A stretch of DNA of 64,000 nucleotides from Azotobacter vinelandii (GCF_001571105.1 NZ_BCTD01000005.1), one strand, 5' to 3'; counted from the first letter of the stretch, positions 51,561 to 60,863 are shown. Numbers and translations: made by a program. The notes: a model not told the origin generated them from the letters alone.

Positions 51561-52712
51561 ATGTCGTCCGCATTGCCCTATTGGCGCCTTTCCGGCTTCT
51601 ACTTCTTCTATTTCGCCCTGCTCGGTGCGACGGCACCGTTCTTCCCGCTGTATTTCGATCATCTGGGCTTTTCCGCCGCGCGCATCGGCGAACTGCTGGC
51701 GATCCCCATGCTGATGCGCTGCCTGGCGCCGAATCTGTGGGGGTGGCTGGGCGATGCGAGTGGGCGGCGGCTGGCCATCGTGCGGCTCGGCGCGCTCTGT
51801 ACCCTGGGCTCCTTCGCGCTGATCTTCGTCGGGAAGAGTTATGCCTGGCTGGTGCTGGTCATGGCCCTGCACGCCTTCTTCTGGCATGCCGTGCTGCCGC
51901 AGTTCGAGGTGATCACCCTGGCCCATCTGCGCGAGCAGTCGGCACGTTACAGCCAGTTGCGCCTGTGGGGCAGCATCGGTTTCATCGCCGCCGTGGTCGG
52001 GCTCGGTCAACTGTTCGAGTGGCTCGGTCTGGGCGTCTTCCCACGGGTGATCGTGCTGATCATGGGCGGGATCGTCCTCGGCAGCTTCTGGGTGCCCAAT
52101 GCCCAGCCGGAATCGCGGGCCGGCCTGGAGGTGCAGGGTGGTTTCCTGTCCCAACTGCGCCGCCCCGGTGTGCTGGCTTTCTATGCCTGTGTGGCGTTGA
52201 TGCAACTGAGCCACGGTCCTTACTACACCTTCCTCAGCATTCATCTGGAGACCCTGGGTTACGGTCGCGGGCTGATCGGCCAGCTCTGGGCCCTCGGCGT
52301 GCTGGCGGAAATCCTGCTGTTTCTGGCGATGGCCGGGCTGTTGCGGCGTTTCTCCCTGCGCCGGCTACTCATGGCCAGTTTCCTGCTGGCCGCGCTGCGC
52401 TGGCTGCTGCTGGGCAATCTGGCCGATCATCTGCCCGCTCTGCTACTGGCGCAGATGATGCATGCGGCGACTTTCGGCTGCTTCCATGCCTCGGCCATCC
52501 ATTTCGTGCAGCGCAGTTTCGGCGTTCGCCAGCAAGGACAGGGGCAGGCCCTGTATGCGACCCTGTCCGGCGTCGGGGGGGCCCTGGGGGCGTTGTATTC
52601 CGGCTATTGCTGGACGAGTCTCGGCCCGGCCCGGACCTTCGCCCTGGCCAGTCTGGCGGCGCTGGCGGCCGCCATCATCATCGCCACCCGTTCGAGAGAG
52701 GAGGGGCCATGA
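51561..52712 (+). CDS. MFS transporter (HcaT/3-phenylpropionate-permease-like)
   Basis: This 383-residue permease has about 12 hydrophobic helices. LPYWRLSGFYFFYFALLGATAPFFPLYF at the N-terminus and WGSIGFIAAVVGLG mid-protein are typical of the MFS_1-like/HcaT group. Its stop overlaps the mtnB start (ATGA), so it is translationally coupled to the methionine-salvage genes. That suggests, but does not prove, transport of a related compound such as a methylthio-sugar. P. aeruginosa has the same gene order. Confidence 0.85.
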   Translation: MSSALPYWRLSGFYFFYFALLGATAPFFPLYFDHLGFSAARIGELLAIPMLMRCLAPNLWGWLGDASGRRLAIVRLGALCTLGSFALIFVGKSYAWLVLVMALHAFFWHAVLPQFEVITLAHLREQSARYSQLRLWGSIGFIAAVVGLGQLFEWLGLGVFPRVIVLIMGGIVLGSFWVPNAQPESRAGLEVQGGFLSQLRRPGVLAFYACVALMQLSHGPYYTFLSIHLETLGYGRGLIGQLWALGVLAEILLFLAMAGLLRRFSLRRLLMASFLLAALRWLLLGNLADHLPALLLAQMMHAATFGCFHASAIHFVQRSFGVRQQGQGQALYATLSGVGGALGALYSGYCWTSLGPARTFALASLAALAAAIIIATRSREEGP

Positions 52713-53329
52713 GCCCGACCCGCGCACAACTGACCCGGCAGATCATCGAAGCCGGACGCTTCCTGTACGGCCGCGGCTGGTCGCCGGCGACCAGCAGCAA
52801 CTATTCGGCACGGCTGTCGCCCGGCGAAGCGCTGCTCACCGTTTCCGGCAAGCACAAGGGCCAGCTCGGCGAGGACGACGTGCTGGCCACCGACATGGCC
52901 GGCAACAGCCTCGAGCCGGGCAAGAAACCTTCGGCCGAGACCCTGCTGCACACCCAGTTGTACACTTGGAAGACCGAAATCGGTGCGGTGCTGCACACGC
53001 ATTCGGTGAACGCCACCGTGCTCTCCCGGCTGATCCTGAGCGATTCTTTGGTATTCGCCGACTACGAGTTGCAGAAGGCCTTCGCCGGCATCGGTACCCA
53101 CGAGTGCCAGATCTGCGTGCCGATCTTCGACAACGATCAGGACATCGCCCGCCTGGCCAGCCGGGTGCGGCCTTGGCTGGACGAGCATCCCGACTGCGTC
53201 GGCTACCTGATCCGTGGCCACGGCCTGTATACCTGGGGCGCCGCCATGAACGACGCGCTGCGCCAGGTGGAGGCCTTCGAGTTTCTCTTCGACTGCGAAC
53301 TGAAAATGCGTGCCCTGCAGGGCCGCTGA
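52709..53329 (+). CDS. mtnB: Methylthioribulose-1-phosphate dehydratase
   Basis: This 206-residue class II aldolase-fold zinc enzyme dehydrates 5-methylthioribulose-1-phosphate in methionine salvage. Zinc ligands are in GAVLHTHSVNAT (two His) and LIRGHGLYTWG. ATG at 52709 overlaps the transporter stop. It is followed 60 bp later by mtnD. Confidence 0.94.
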   Translation: MSPTRAQLTRQIIEAGRFLYGRGWSPATSSNYSARLSPGEALLTVSGKHKGQLGEDDVLATDMAGNSLEPGKKPSAETLLHTQLYTWKTEIGAVLHTHSVNATVLSRLILSDSLVFADYELQKAFAGIGTHECQICVPIFDNDQDIARLASRVRPWLDEHPDCVGYLIRGHGLYTWGAAMNDALRQVEAFEFLFDCELKMRALQGR

Positions 53330-53389
53330 GCCGGAAGGCCGCCGGAGCGACCCGCGGTTTCCGGATTTCACGAACAAGGAGATCTGCCC

Positions 53390-53935
53390 ATGAGTTTCCT
53401 GAGCGTCTATCGCGACGACCATCCCGTCCAGCCCTACAAGGTCCTCAACCATGGCGAGGACATCGCCGCCACCCTGGCCAAGATCGGTGTGCGCTTCGAA
53501 CGCTGGCAGGCCGAGGCGCCGATCGCTCCCGGCGCCAGCCAGGACGAGGTGCTCGCGGCCTACCAGGCGCAGATCGAGCGACTGAGGGCGGAGGGCGGCT
53601 ATGTCTCCGTCGATGTCGTCAGCCTGAACGACAGGCATCCGCAGAAGGACCAACTGCGCGCCAAGTTCCTCGACGAACACACCCATGGCGAAGACGAGGT
53701 ACGTTTCTTCGTCGCCGGACGCGGGTTGTTCTCGCTGCATGTCGGCGGCGAAGTGTATGCGGTGCTCTGTGAGCGCAACGACCTGATTTCGGTGCCCGCC
53801 GGCACGCCCCACTGGTTCGACATGGGCGAGCATCCGCATTTCGTCTGCATCCGGCTGTTCAACAACCCGGAAGGCTGGATCGCCCAGTTCACCGGCGACC
53901 CCATCTCCCATCGCTTTCCCGAACTGGAAGACTGA
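53390..53935 (+). CDS. mtnD: Acireductone dioxygenase
   Basis: This 181-residue cupin oxidises acireductone to the 2-keto acid precursor of methionine (Fe form) or an off-pathway product (Ni form). The metal motif is FLDEHTHGEDEVRFFVAGRGLF (His, His, Glu) with the fourth His in VPAGTPHWFDMG. An AAGGAG ribosome site precedes ATG. It ends three bases before the mtnC start. Confidence 0.95.
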   Translation: MSFLSVYRDDHPVQPYKVLNHGEDIAATLAKIGVRFERWQAEAPIAPGASQDEVLAAYQAQIERLRAEGGYVSVDVVSLNDRHPQKDQLRAKFLDEHTHGEDEVRFFVAGRGLFSLHVGGEVYAVLCERNDLISVPAGTPHWFDMGEHPHFVCIRLFNNPEGWIAQFTGDPISHRFPELED

Positions 53936-53937
53936 TC

Positions 53938-54621
53938 ATGCCGGTCCGGGCCATTCTCACCGACATCGAAGGCACCACCAGCGCGGTCAGTTTCGTCTTC
54001 GACGTACTCTTCCCCTATGCCCGTGAGCATCTGCCGGCGTTCGTCCGCCGGCACGCCGCCGAGGCGGAGGTCGCGACCCAGCTCGAAGCCGTGCGTGCCG
54101 AGAGCGGCGAAGCGGACGCCGATATCGAGCGGGTCATCGAAATCCTCCTCGGTTGGATCGCCGAGGATCGCAAGGCCACGCCGCTCAAGGCGTTGCAGGG
54201 CATGGTCTGGGAGCAGGGCTACCGTGCCGGCGCACTCAAGGGGCATGTCTATCCGGATGCCGTGGCCACCATGCGGCGTTGGAAGCACGAGGGATACCAG
54301 CTCTACGTGTATTCCTCCGGCTCGATCCAGGCGCAGCGCCTGATCTTCGGCTGCTCGGAAGCCGGCGACCTGTCGCCGCTGTTTTCCGGCTACTTCGACA
54401 CCACCAGCGGGCCCAAGCGCGAAGCGGCGTCCTATGTGCGCATCGCCGAAGCCATCGGCCGGCCGCCGGCGGAGATCCTGTTCCTTTCCGATGTGCTGCA
54501 GGAGCTCGACGCCGCCCGCGCGGCGGGCATGTGCACCTGTGGCCTGGCGCGCGAGGGAGGGGAGCTGGACGGCCATCCGACCGTGTCCAGCTTTACGGCG
54601 ATCGAGCCGGCAGCCTGCTGA
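53938..54621 (+). CDS. mtnC: Enolase-phosphatase E1
   Basis: This 227-residue HAD-superfamily enzyme enolises and dephosphorylates 2,3-diketo-5-methylthiopentyl-1-phosphate to acireductone. Motif I is AILTDIEGTTSAVSFV (catalytic Asp and Glu), motif II lies around YVYSSGSIQAQRLIFG, and motif III/IV is SGPKREAASY and ILFLSDVLQELDAA. It completes mtnB-mtnD-mtnC; no mtnA or mtnP lies in this window. Confidence 0.95.
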   Translation: MPVRAILTDIEGTTSAVSFVFDVLFPYAREHLPAFVRRHAAEAEVATQLEAVRAESGEADADIERVIEILLGWIAEDRKATPLKALQGMVWEQGYRAGALKGHVYPDAVATMRRWKHEGYQLYVYSSGSIQAQRLIFGCSEAGDLSPLFSGYFDTTSGPKREAASYVRIAEAIGRPPAEILFLSDVLQELDAARAAGMCTCGLAREGGELDGHPTVSSFTAIEPAAC

Positions 54622-54688
54622 AAGGTTGCCGAAGCATTGGTCGGTTGTGTCATTCTTGAGTACTCGATTCTGAAGACGAGTGTATTCG

Positions 54689-54889
54689 ATGGATCTCCTC
54701 CGCGGCCTTTCGAGCCTGATCATCGTAGCGCTGGACATCTGGGCCATCGTCCATGTCGTACGCAGCCGGACGGAAACCACCCGAAAAGTGCTCTGGGTAT
54801 TGCTGATCGCCGTCCTGCCGGTCCTCGGCCTGATCGTCTGGGTGCTGATGGGGCCGCGCAGTGCCGGTTCCAGCGCCGGACTGCGCTGA
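54689..54889 (+). CDS. Small PLDc_N-domain membrane peptide
   Basis: The 66-residue protein has two hydrophobic helices (SSLIIVALDIWAIVHVVRS and VLWVLLIAVLPVLGLIVWVLMGP) and the domain normally found at the N-terminus of cardiolipin-synthase-like phospholipase D proteins. Here it stands alone, without a catalytic domain. The start is ATG 54689, with GTG at 54680 as alternative. Function unknown. Confidence 0.8.
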   Translation: MDLLRGLSSLIIVALDIWAIVHVVRSRTETTRKVLWVLLIAVLPVLGLIVWVLMGPRSAGSSAGLR

Positions 54890-54994
54890 GCCGGCGCCGG
54901 CTGCGGCCCGCGTTCAGCGCGGCGAAAAGTGCTGCGGAGCGCGATCTGCCGGCGGGCTGGTCCGTCCCTGGCCTGGTTTCCGGGGCGGCGAGGT

Positions 54995-55023
54995 TTCAAC
55001 CGTCATCCCTGGCAACGTAGAAT
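54995..55023 (+). promoter_or_regulatory. Candidate promoter of speE
   Basis: TTCAAC and TAGAAT are 17 bp apart, followed by a GC-rich discriminator, 78 bp before the speE start. The -35 is poor. Confidence 0.35.
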
Positions 55024-55100
55024 GCGCCCCTTCGCACGGGGCCCGGCCGGAAGATCGGGCAGCCGCGCCAGATCAGCCAGCTTCAGGGGAAAAGCGAGCC

Positions 55101-55961
55101 ATGAGCGACTATCAGGAAACTCTCTACGAAGGCTACGGCCAGCGTTTTCGCATGGACAGGCTGCTCCATGAAGTGCGTACCGGGCACCAGCATCTGGTGA
55201 TCTTCGAGAATGCCCGCATGGGGCGGGTGATGGCCCTGGACGGAGTGATCCAGACTACCGAGGCCGATGAGTTCATCTACCACGAAATGCTCACCCATGT
55301 GCCGATTCTCGCCCATGGCGCGGCACGGCGCGTGCTGATCGTCGGCGGCGGCGATGGCGGTATCCTGCGCGAGGTGTGTCGGCACCGGAGCGTCGAACGG
55401 ATCACCATGGTCGAGATCGATGCCACCGTGGTGGAGATGTGCAAGGAGTTCCTGCCCGAACACTCCAGAGGAGCCTTCGAAGACCCTCGCCTGAACCTGG
55501 TGATCGACGACGGCATGCGCTTCGTCGCCACCACCGAGGACAGGTTCGACGTCATCATTTCCGACTCCACCGACCCCATCGGGCCGGGCGAGGTGCTGTT
55601 CTCCGAGAACTTCTACCAGGCCTGCCGGCGCTGCCTGAACGACGGCGGCATCCTGGTCACCCAGAACGGTACGCCGTTCATGCAACTGGGCGAAGTGCAG
55701 ACCACCGCGCAGCGAATGAACGGACTGTTCGCCGACTGGCACTTCTATCAGGCTGCGGTGCCGACCTATATCGGCGGGGCCATGACCTTCGCCTGGGGGG
55801 CCTGCGACGCCGCCTCGCGTCGCCTGCCGCCGGACATCTTGCGTCAGCGCTTCGTCGGCAGCGGTATCGTGGCGCGCTATTACAACCCGGAAATTCATCA
55901 GGGTGCCTTTGCCCTGCCGCAGTACGTGCTGCAGGCCATCGGCAAGCCCGGCAACAATTGA
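55101..55961 (+). CDS. speE: Spermidine synthase (polyamine aminopropyltransferase)
   Basis: This 286-residue enzyme transfers an aminopropyl group from decarboxylated SAM to putrescine, releasing methylthioadenosine. Start at 55101 (MSDYQETLYEG) with GGGGAAAAG upstream. The cofactor motif is VLIVGGGDGGILREV, with MVEIDATVVEMCKE and ISDSTDPIGPGE. Its by-product feeds the mtn genes just upstream, which gives the neighbourhood a shared theme. Confidence 0.95.
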   Translation: MSDYQETLYEGYGQRFRMDRLLHEVRTGHQHLVIFENARMGRVMALDGVIQTTEADEFIYHEMLTHVPILAHGAARRVLIVGGGDGGILREVCRHRSVERITMVEIDATVVEMCKEFLPEHSRGAFEDPRLNLVIDDGMRFVATTEDRFDVIISDSTDPIGPGEVLFSENFYQACRRCLNDGGILVTQNGTPFMQLGEVQTTAQRMNGLFADWHFYQAAVPTYIGGAMTFAWGACDAASRRLPPDILRQRFVGSGIVARYYNPEIHQGAFALPQYVLQAIGKPGNN

Positions 55962-56148
55962 TGCTGGCAAATCTGCCCCAGTGTTTCACCGGCAGTCCGG
56001 GATGGAGCTATCCTAGGAGGGTGGCAGCAGTTTCCCACTGCCGCGTCTTTTCGCGTTTGGGATGGCCGGATCGTGCTTGCCATGCTCCCGGCCGCTTCTC
56101 CCCGCAGCAGTTCCATCAATCGATTCATCATTGAGAGGGGGTCGTTTC

Positions 56149-56493
56149 ATGAATAACAACACCTTCCCGGATGATGTCAGCGGCGTCGTGTTGCGCCGCA
56201 TGAAGGAGGGCGGGTTCGACTTCACCCGTATTCATCCCATCGACTTCTACGCCATCTTTCCCGACGAGGAGCGGGCCCGCATGGCGGCCAGAAACTTTCG
56301 TGGCGAGTCCCTGCGCACGGAGGTGTCCGCCCGTGATGACGGTGCCTGGCACCTGCAGGTGAGCAAGGTGATGTATGCCACCCATGCCGGCATCGACACC
56401 TTCGAGCATGATCTCGAGTCCGTGGTGCTGCCTCTGGGCGGCGTGCTCGATGGTTGGGGAGTCACCCAGGAGGCGGCCCATTCGGGGCCCTGA
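56149..56493 (+). CDS. RraB-family protein (RNase E inhibitor-like)
   Basis: The protein has 114 residues. The pattern MKEGGFDFTRIHPIDFYAIFPDEERARMAA...FRGE and the acidic VVLPLGGVLDGWGV segment fit the RraB/DUF695-like regulator family, where RraB binds the C-terminal half of RNase E. Ribosome site GAGAGGGGG. Family assignment is likely; an RNase E link here is inference. Confidence 0.75.
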   Translation: MNNNTFPDDVSGVVLRRMKEGGFDFTRIHPIDFYAIFPDEERARMAARNFRGESLRTEVSARDDGAWHLQVSKVMYATHAGIDTFEHDLESVVLPLGGVLDGWGVTQEAAHSGP

Positions 56494-56535
56494 GTCCTTC
56501 GCGCCGGCCGGTATCCGGCCGGTGCTCCACGCCCT

Positions 56536-57342
56536 TCAGGGAAGCTCGGCCTTGCGTCCGGCCATGTGGCGCAGATAGGCGAGCAGGTGGTCCAGCTCCC
56601 GTTCGCCCAGAACCTCCACGCCAAAGCCCGGCATCCGTCCCTGCGACCACTGGCGCAAGGCCTGCGGATCGCGGATGTAGCGGCGCAGGAAGGCCTCGTG
56701 GAAATATTCGGTGGGATTGTACGGCAGGTTCAGGTCCGGCCCGAACCGGGCGTCGCCCTGGCCGTTCAGGCGGTGGCAGGCCAGGCAATGTTTCTGGAAC
56801 AGCGCGAAGCCGGCCTGGATGGAGACGTTGGCGTCGGTGGCCGGCCGTAGGGCCGGCAAGCGCTCGGCGACCGAAGCGAGCAGGCGGAGCCGGGCGATCT
56901 GGAAGGGCCACTGTTCGGGGCCTATGTCGCCCGCCTGCGGATCGCTCCAGACCAGATAGAAGGGACCGGCGCTGGCCTTGTTCCTGCCCAGCGCCGGCCA
57001 GGGCGCGGCAGGGTCTTCGATGGCCAGCCAGGCGCGGGCGCCATCTTCGTGCAGCAGGGGGGCCGCGGGCAGCTCGGCGGCGAAGCCGTCCAGCGCCAGA
57101 GCCTGCAGATGATCGCCGGGACGCACGCCTTCGAGCAGCGCGGCCAGGGGCAGGGCACGGTAATGCATCTCCCGCCGGTAGGTCGGATCGTCGGGAATCG
57201 ACAAGCTGCGCGTCTGCGGATGGGCGAGCAGCTCGCTGCTGGACCAGCGGCGCGAGCCTTCGGGCAGTTCGAGGAGCAGTTCGGCGGCGGCCAGCGGCAG
57301 GCTGGCGAGCAGCAGGAGGGCGAGGGTGATCGAGCGGCGCAT
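56536..57342 (-). CDS. Secreted cytochrome c with N-terminal molybdopterin-oxidoreductase-like domain
   Basis: The protein has 268 residues. The signal peptide is MRRSITLALLLLASLPLAAA. Residues 20-150 (SSSELLAHPQTRSLSIPDDPTYRREMHYRALPLAALLEGV) resemble the oxidoreductase molybdopterin-binding fold without a visible cofactor Cys. Residues 165-268 are a class I cytochrome c with haem motif CLACH and probable distal Met in GRMPGF. It is periplasmic, and an electron-transfer role is likely. Partner unknown. It is divergent from the nuclease gene. Confidence 0.82.
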   Translation of the reverse strand: MRRSITLALLLLASLPLAAAELLLELPEGSRRWSSSELLAHPQTRSLSIPDDPTYRREMHYRALPLAALLEGVRPGDHLQALALDGFAAELPAAPLLHEDGARAWLAIEDPAAPWPALGRNKASAGPFYLVWSDPQAGDIGPEQWPFQIARLRLLASVAERLPALRPATDANVSIQAGFALFQKHCLACHRLNGQGDARFGPDLNLPYNPTEYFHEAFLRRYIRDPQALRQWSQGRMPGFGVEVLGERELDHLLAYLRHMAGRKAELP

Positions 57343-57477
57343 GGGCGCATCCTTGAAGTGGTGGCCGGAGGCGTGGCAGCGGTTTTCATGGGCCCGCAGG
57401 CAGCCGATGATGGCATCCCCTTGCCCGCGGCCCCGGTGGCCGGATAGATACAGGAATTTCGGAACCGTTCAAAGCGC

Positions 57478-59136
57478 ATGACCGATACCCGTTCCGTCTC
57501 GCCCCGATCCCTCGCCGACCCTTTCTATTATCTGGCGAATTTCCAGCAGGTCCTCGACTGGGTTGGAGCCTCCCATGGCGATCTGCTCGATGCGGCCGAG
57601 CGGGCTTTCCTCGAACGCTTTTCGCTGCTGCCCAGGGCTTCGCGCGCCCTGCTGGTGCGCATGGTGATGCGCAAGGGCTCGCTGTTCCGCTCGGGCAGGT
57701 TGAGTTACGGGGAAATCGGTTGTCCGTTGCGGGCGGCCACGCCATTGATCGAGCTGGGCTGGGTCGACGATGCTCCCCGGCTCGTGCTCGAGGAACTGTT
57801 CGATCTGTTGACCAGGATCGAGATCACCCAGGCCTTCGGCCTTCCGGCCAGCCTGACCAAGAGGGCATTGCTGGCGCACCTGCGCCCAGGTCATGAAGAG
57901 GCGCGCTGCCTGGCCGACTGGTGCCCGCAACTGGGTGAGCGGGCATTGCTCTTGCATGTCGATGGAATGTGCGAGCGGTTGCGTTTGATGTTCTTCGGCA
58001 ATCTCCGGCAGGACTGGAGCGAGTTCGTCCTCGCCGACCTGGGCATCCACCGTTACGAGCGAGTGGCGTTCTCCCGGGAGTCGAAGGCGTTCCACAGTCG
58101 CTGGGAGGTGGACGCCTACCTGCACCTACACGGTTGCCGCGAGCGTTTCGAGGCCGGCGAGACGGTCAGCGATGTGCTGGTCGACATACCGACCGCCCCT
58201 TATGCCAACGCCTGGCTGGAGAGCCGGCGCGGCCAGTTGTTGCTACGACTCGCCCGGCAGTTCGAGCGCGAGGGGAAGCTGTCCGAAGCGCTGCGCCTGT
58301 ATGCCGGCAATCGCCATCCCGGCGCGCGGGAGCGGGTAATCCGAGTACTGGAGCGTTGTGGACAGCCGGAGGCGGCATTCGAGCTGGCGATGTCCGCCGC
58401 CGATGCGGCCGAAAGCGAGGAGGAGAGCCAGCAACTGGAGCGCATCCTGCCGCGCCTGCGCCGCACGCTTGGGCTGGAGGCGCCAGCGCGCCGGAAAGCC
58501 GCCGCGTTCGAGCGGCTCGATCTGCTCCTGCCGAGATCGGAGGACCCCGTCGAACTGGCGGTCCTCCGGCAATTGAGCCGGCCGGATGCGCCCGTGCACT
58601 ACGTGGAAAACGCGCTGATCGGTTCGCTGTTCGGCCTGCTCTGCTGGGAGGCGCTCTTCGCTCCATTGCCGGGAGCGTTCTTCCATCCTTTTCATGGCGC
58701 TCCCGCCGATCTCGGCCGGGCGGACTTCCTGGCTCGCCGTGCCGATCTATTCGAGCGTTGTCTGGGGCTTCTGGACCGCGACGGGCATGTCCGGGCGATC
58801 CATCATGCCTTTCGGGAGAAGCATGGCCTGCGCTCGCCCTTCGTCGCCTGGGAACTGCTCGACGAGGCCTTGCTGACCCGGGCCCTGGCCTGTATTCCCG
58901 GAGCGCACCTACGGTTGTTCTTCGAACGCATCCTGCGCGACATCCCGGCGAATCGCTCGGGGCTGCCGGATCTCATTCAGTTTTGGCCGGCCGAACGGCG
59001 CTACCGGATGATCGAGGTGAAGGGGCCGGGCGATCGCCTGCAGGACAACCAGCGCCGCTGGCTGGATTATGTCGTGGCCCATGGCCTGCCGGTGGCGGTG
59101 TGTCATGTGCGCTGGTCGGAGGAAGGGCCCGGCTAG
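57478..59136 (+). CDS. FAN1-like structure-specific nuclease (VRR-NUC domain)
   Basis: The protein has 552 residues. The C-terminal VRR-NUC domain carries LPDLIQFWPAERRYRMIEVKGPGDRLQDNQRRWLDY with the PD...(E)VK catalytic residues and the conserved Gln. Upstream it has the extended N-terminal and helical TPR-like regions of bacterial FAN1 (ANFQQVLDWV, KAFHSRWEVDAYLHL, WLESRRGQLLLRLARQFEREGKLSEALRLY). FAN1 cuts 5' flaps and unhooks interstrand crosslinks; P. aeruginosa has a studied homologue. It converges with the ZapE-type gene across three bases. Confidence 0.9.
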   Translation: MTDTRSVSPRSLADPFYYLANFQQVLDWVGASHGDLLDAAERAFLERFSLLPRASRALLVRMVMRKGSLFRSGRLSYGEIGCPLRAATPLIELGWVDDAPRLVLEELFDLLTRIEITQAFGLPASLTKRALLAHLRPGHEEARCLADWCPQLGERALLLHVDGMCERLRLMFFGNLRQDWSEFVLADLGIHRYERVAFSRESKAFHSRWEVDAYLHLHGCRERFEAGETVSDVLVDIPTAPYANAWLESRRGQLLLRLARQFEREGKLSEALRLYAGNRHPGARERVIRVLERCGQPEAAFELAMSAADAAESEEESQQLERILPRLRRTLGLEAPARRKAAAFERLDLLLPRSEDPVELAVLRQLSRPDAPVHYVENALIGSLFGLLCWEALFAPLPGAFFHPFHGAPADLGRADFLARRADLFERCLGLLDRDGHVRAIHHAFREKHGLRSPFVAWELLDEALLTRALACIPGAHLRLFFERILRDIPANRSGLPDLIQFWPAERRYRMIEVKGPGDRLQDNQRRWLDYVVAHGLPVAVCHVRWSEEGPG

Positions 59137-59139
59137 GCT

Positions 59140-60345
59140 CTAACCGAAGCGTTGCAACTGCATCTCCTGCAGGCGGCTCAGGGTGCGGCGGAACGAAAAG
59201 GACAGGTAACCCTCGGTGTAGAGGGCTTCCAGCGCCACTTCGGCCTCCAGGTAGAGCGGTATCCGGCGGTCGTAGCATTCGTCCACCAGGGCGATGAAGC
59301 GCCGTACCCCGTCGTCGTGCACGGAGAGCATCGGCAACTGGCGGTCGCCGGCCACCACCCGCTCGATCCCGTCTTCGGTGCCGCGGGCGATGCGGCCCTC
59401 GCGCTGGCGGCCGCTCAGGCTGGGTACCGCGCCCAGCAGAATGGCCGGAAAGCGATCGCACAGGGCGATGAAGTCGAAGGCGGAGAAGGGTTGCTCGCAG
59501 AGTTCGGCATAGGTGCACCAGACCGCTGCCGGGCCGTGGCACACCGCGGACAGGCGGCGGTGCTCCAGTTGGACGGGCGTGCTGGCTGTCGGCGCGCCCC
59601 GATTGAGTCGAGCGAAGACCTCGCCGAGCGCGCTCGCCTGGCCCGGCATGGTTACCCAGTAGCGCTGCTGGCGCGCGCCCGGATGCAGGCGATGGTCCTG
59701 GCCGCCATCCACGCAGGCGACTTGCATGTGCCGTTCGATGGCGGCGATGGCCGGCTGGAAGCGCTGGCGATTGAAACCGTCCGCATACAGTTGCGCCGCT
59801 GGCTGGTTGGAGGTGGCGACCACCACCAGGCCCTGTTCGAACACCGCCTGCAGCAGCGGACCCAGCAGCATGGCATCGCCGATATCGTTGACGAACAGTT
59901 CGTCGAAGCACAGTACCCGCAGCTCCCCGGCCAGTTCGGCGGCCAGCAGCCGCAGGGGATCGGCCGAGCCGGTCAACTGGAACAGCCGCCGGTGCACCCA
60001 GCGCATGAAATGGTGGAAGTGCTGACGGCGGGCGGGAACGCGCAGGCTGCGGTGGAAACTGTCCATCAGCCAGGTCTTGCCGCGCCCGACCGGTCCCCAG
60101 AGGTAGACGCCGGTTATCGGCTGCCGATACTCGGCCTGGTGCAGGGCCCGATGGCAGTCGTCCAACAGCAGGGCCGCCTGGCGCTGTGCTTCGTCCGGCC
60201 GAAAGCCGTTCTTCTCGATGGCCTGGAGGTAGGCCGCCAGGGGAGAGGGAGCGAGTGAATGGGTATCGATGGTGAAGGACTCCAGGGGATTGCGGTGCGG
60301 CGAGGAGCGGTGCGATGGTCTGCTAACGGCGGGAGGGCGAGGCAT
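59140..60345 (-). CDS. zapE: ZapE/AFG1-family ATPase
   Basis: The protein is about 401 residues. Walker A is YLWGPVGRGKTWLMD and Walker B is VLCFDELFVNDIGDAM, then VVVATSNQPAAQLYADGFNRQRF as sensor I region, all typical of AFG1/ZapE, an ATPase linked to division under low oxygen or stress. The start is uncertain. ATG at 60345 is chosen; the frame opens to 61077 but that part is not family-like and is covered by another gene. The first 30 residues are low complexity. Many relatives keep zapE near rplM, so this may be a second paralogue. Confidence 0.85.
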   Translation of the reverse strand: MPRPPAVSRPSHRSSPHRNPLESFTIDTHSLAPSPLAAYLQAIEKNGFRPDEAQRQAALLLDDCHRALHQAEYRQPITGVYLWGPVGRGKTWLMDSFHRSLRVPARRQHFHHFMRWVHRRLFQLTGSADPLRLLAAELAGELRVLCFDELFVNDIGDAMLLGPLLQAVFEQGLVVVATSNQPAAQLYADGFNRQRFQPAIAAIERHMQVACVDGGQDHRLHPGARQQRYWVTMPGQASALGEVFARLNRGAPTASTPVQLEHRRLSAVCHGPAAVWCTYAELCEQPFSAFDFIALCDRFPAILLGAVPSLSGRQREGRIARGTEDGIERVVAGDRQLPMLSVHDDGVRRFIALVDECYDRRIPLYLEAEVALEALYTEGYLSFSFRRTLSRLQEMQLQRFG

Positions 60346-60410
60346 CCTTGCTCGAATGGGGCTTTCCTGCCTGTGGCCCTGGGAGGTTCTGCCGGTGCTT
60401 GTCGCGAGGC

Positions 60411-60863
60411 TCAGGCCGCTACCGGGTCCATGGCCAGAGGCCGACCGGCGCGCTCGAGGAAGTCGAGGGCGGCCCGCTTGGCTTTTTCCACCGCTTGACG
60501 ATGCCGTTCTCCGGCGTTCAGGCTTTGCCGCAGGGTACCGCTGAACTCGGTTTGCAGGTCGGCCAACAGCCGGCGCTGCTCGCCGGTCAGGATGGCGGGG
60601 CGGCCGTTGGCGAAGCCCATCACCGAGTCGATCGCCTTGGCGACATCGAGGTGAAAGTTCCGCTCCGGGCCCCCGCAGATGCAGCTTTCGGCGCGCTGGG
60701 CCAGCAGTCTCACTTTCTCGCGCAACTCCCGGTACAGCGGAATGAATTGCAGATCGGCGACATGGGTACGCTCCATCGCGCCCCATCCGTTCAGCGGCCT
60801 CGCCGCGGGATGCGAATCCGTCCGTGACCCTTCTCTGGCCGAAATGACTCCCCAATCGTTCAT
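60411..60863 (-). CDS. Protein of unknown function, mostly helical
   Basis: The protein has 150 residues. A strong AGAGGAGG ribosome site eight bases before ATG 60863 supports a real gene with this start. Residues 30-145 are predicted helical with many Arg and Glu (PLYRELREKVRLLAQRAESC, RRLLADLQTEFSGTLRQS, QAVEKAKRAALDFLERAG). One CxC pair (ESCICGG) is present. No known motif was recognised. Same strand as zapE, 65 bp upstream; possibly co-transcribed. The 60864-61191 gap shows no gene. Confidence 0.65.
   Translation of the reverse strand: MNDWGVISAREGSRTDSHPAARPLNGWGAMERTHVADLQFIPLYRELREKVRLLAQRAESCICGGPERNFHLDVAKAIDSVMGFANGRPAILTGEQRRLLADLQTEFSGTLRQSLNAGERHRQAVEKAKRAALDFLERAGRPLAMDPVAA

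Noticed and set aside
48276..52244. 1322-codon minus-strand open frame
   Set aside because: It spans prmB, the hydrolase region, aroC and the MFS gene, all with clear family signatures on their own frames; no motif is visible in the long frame.
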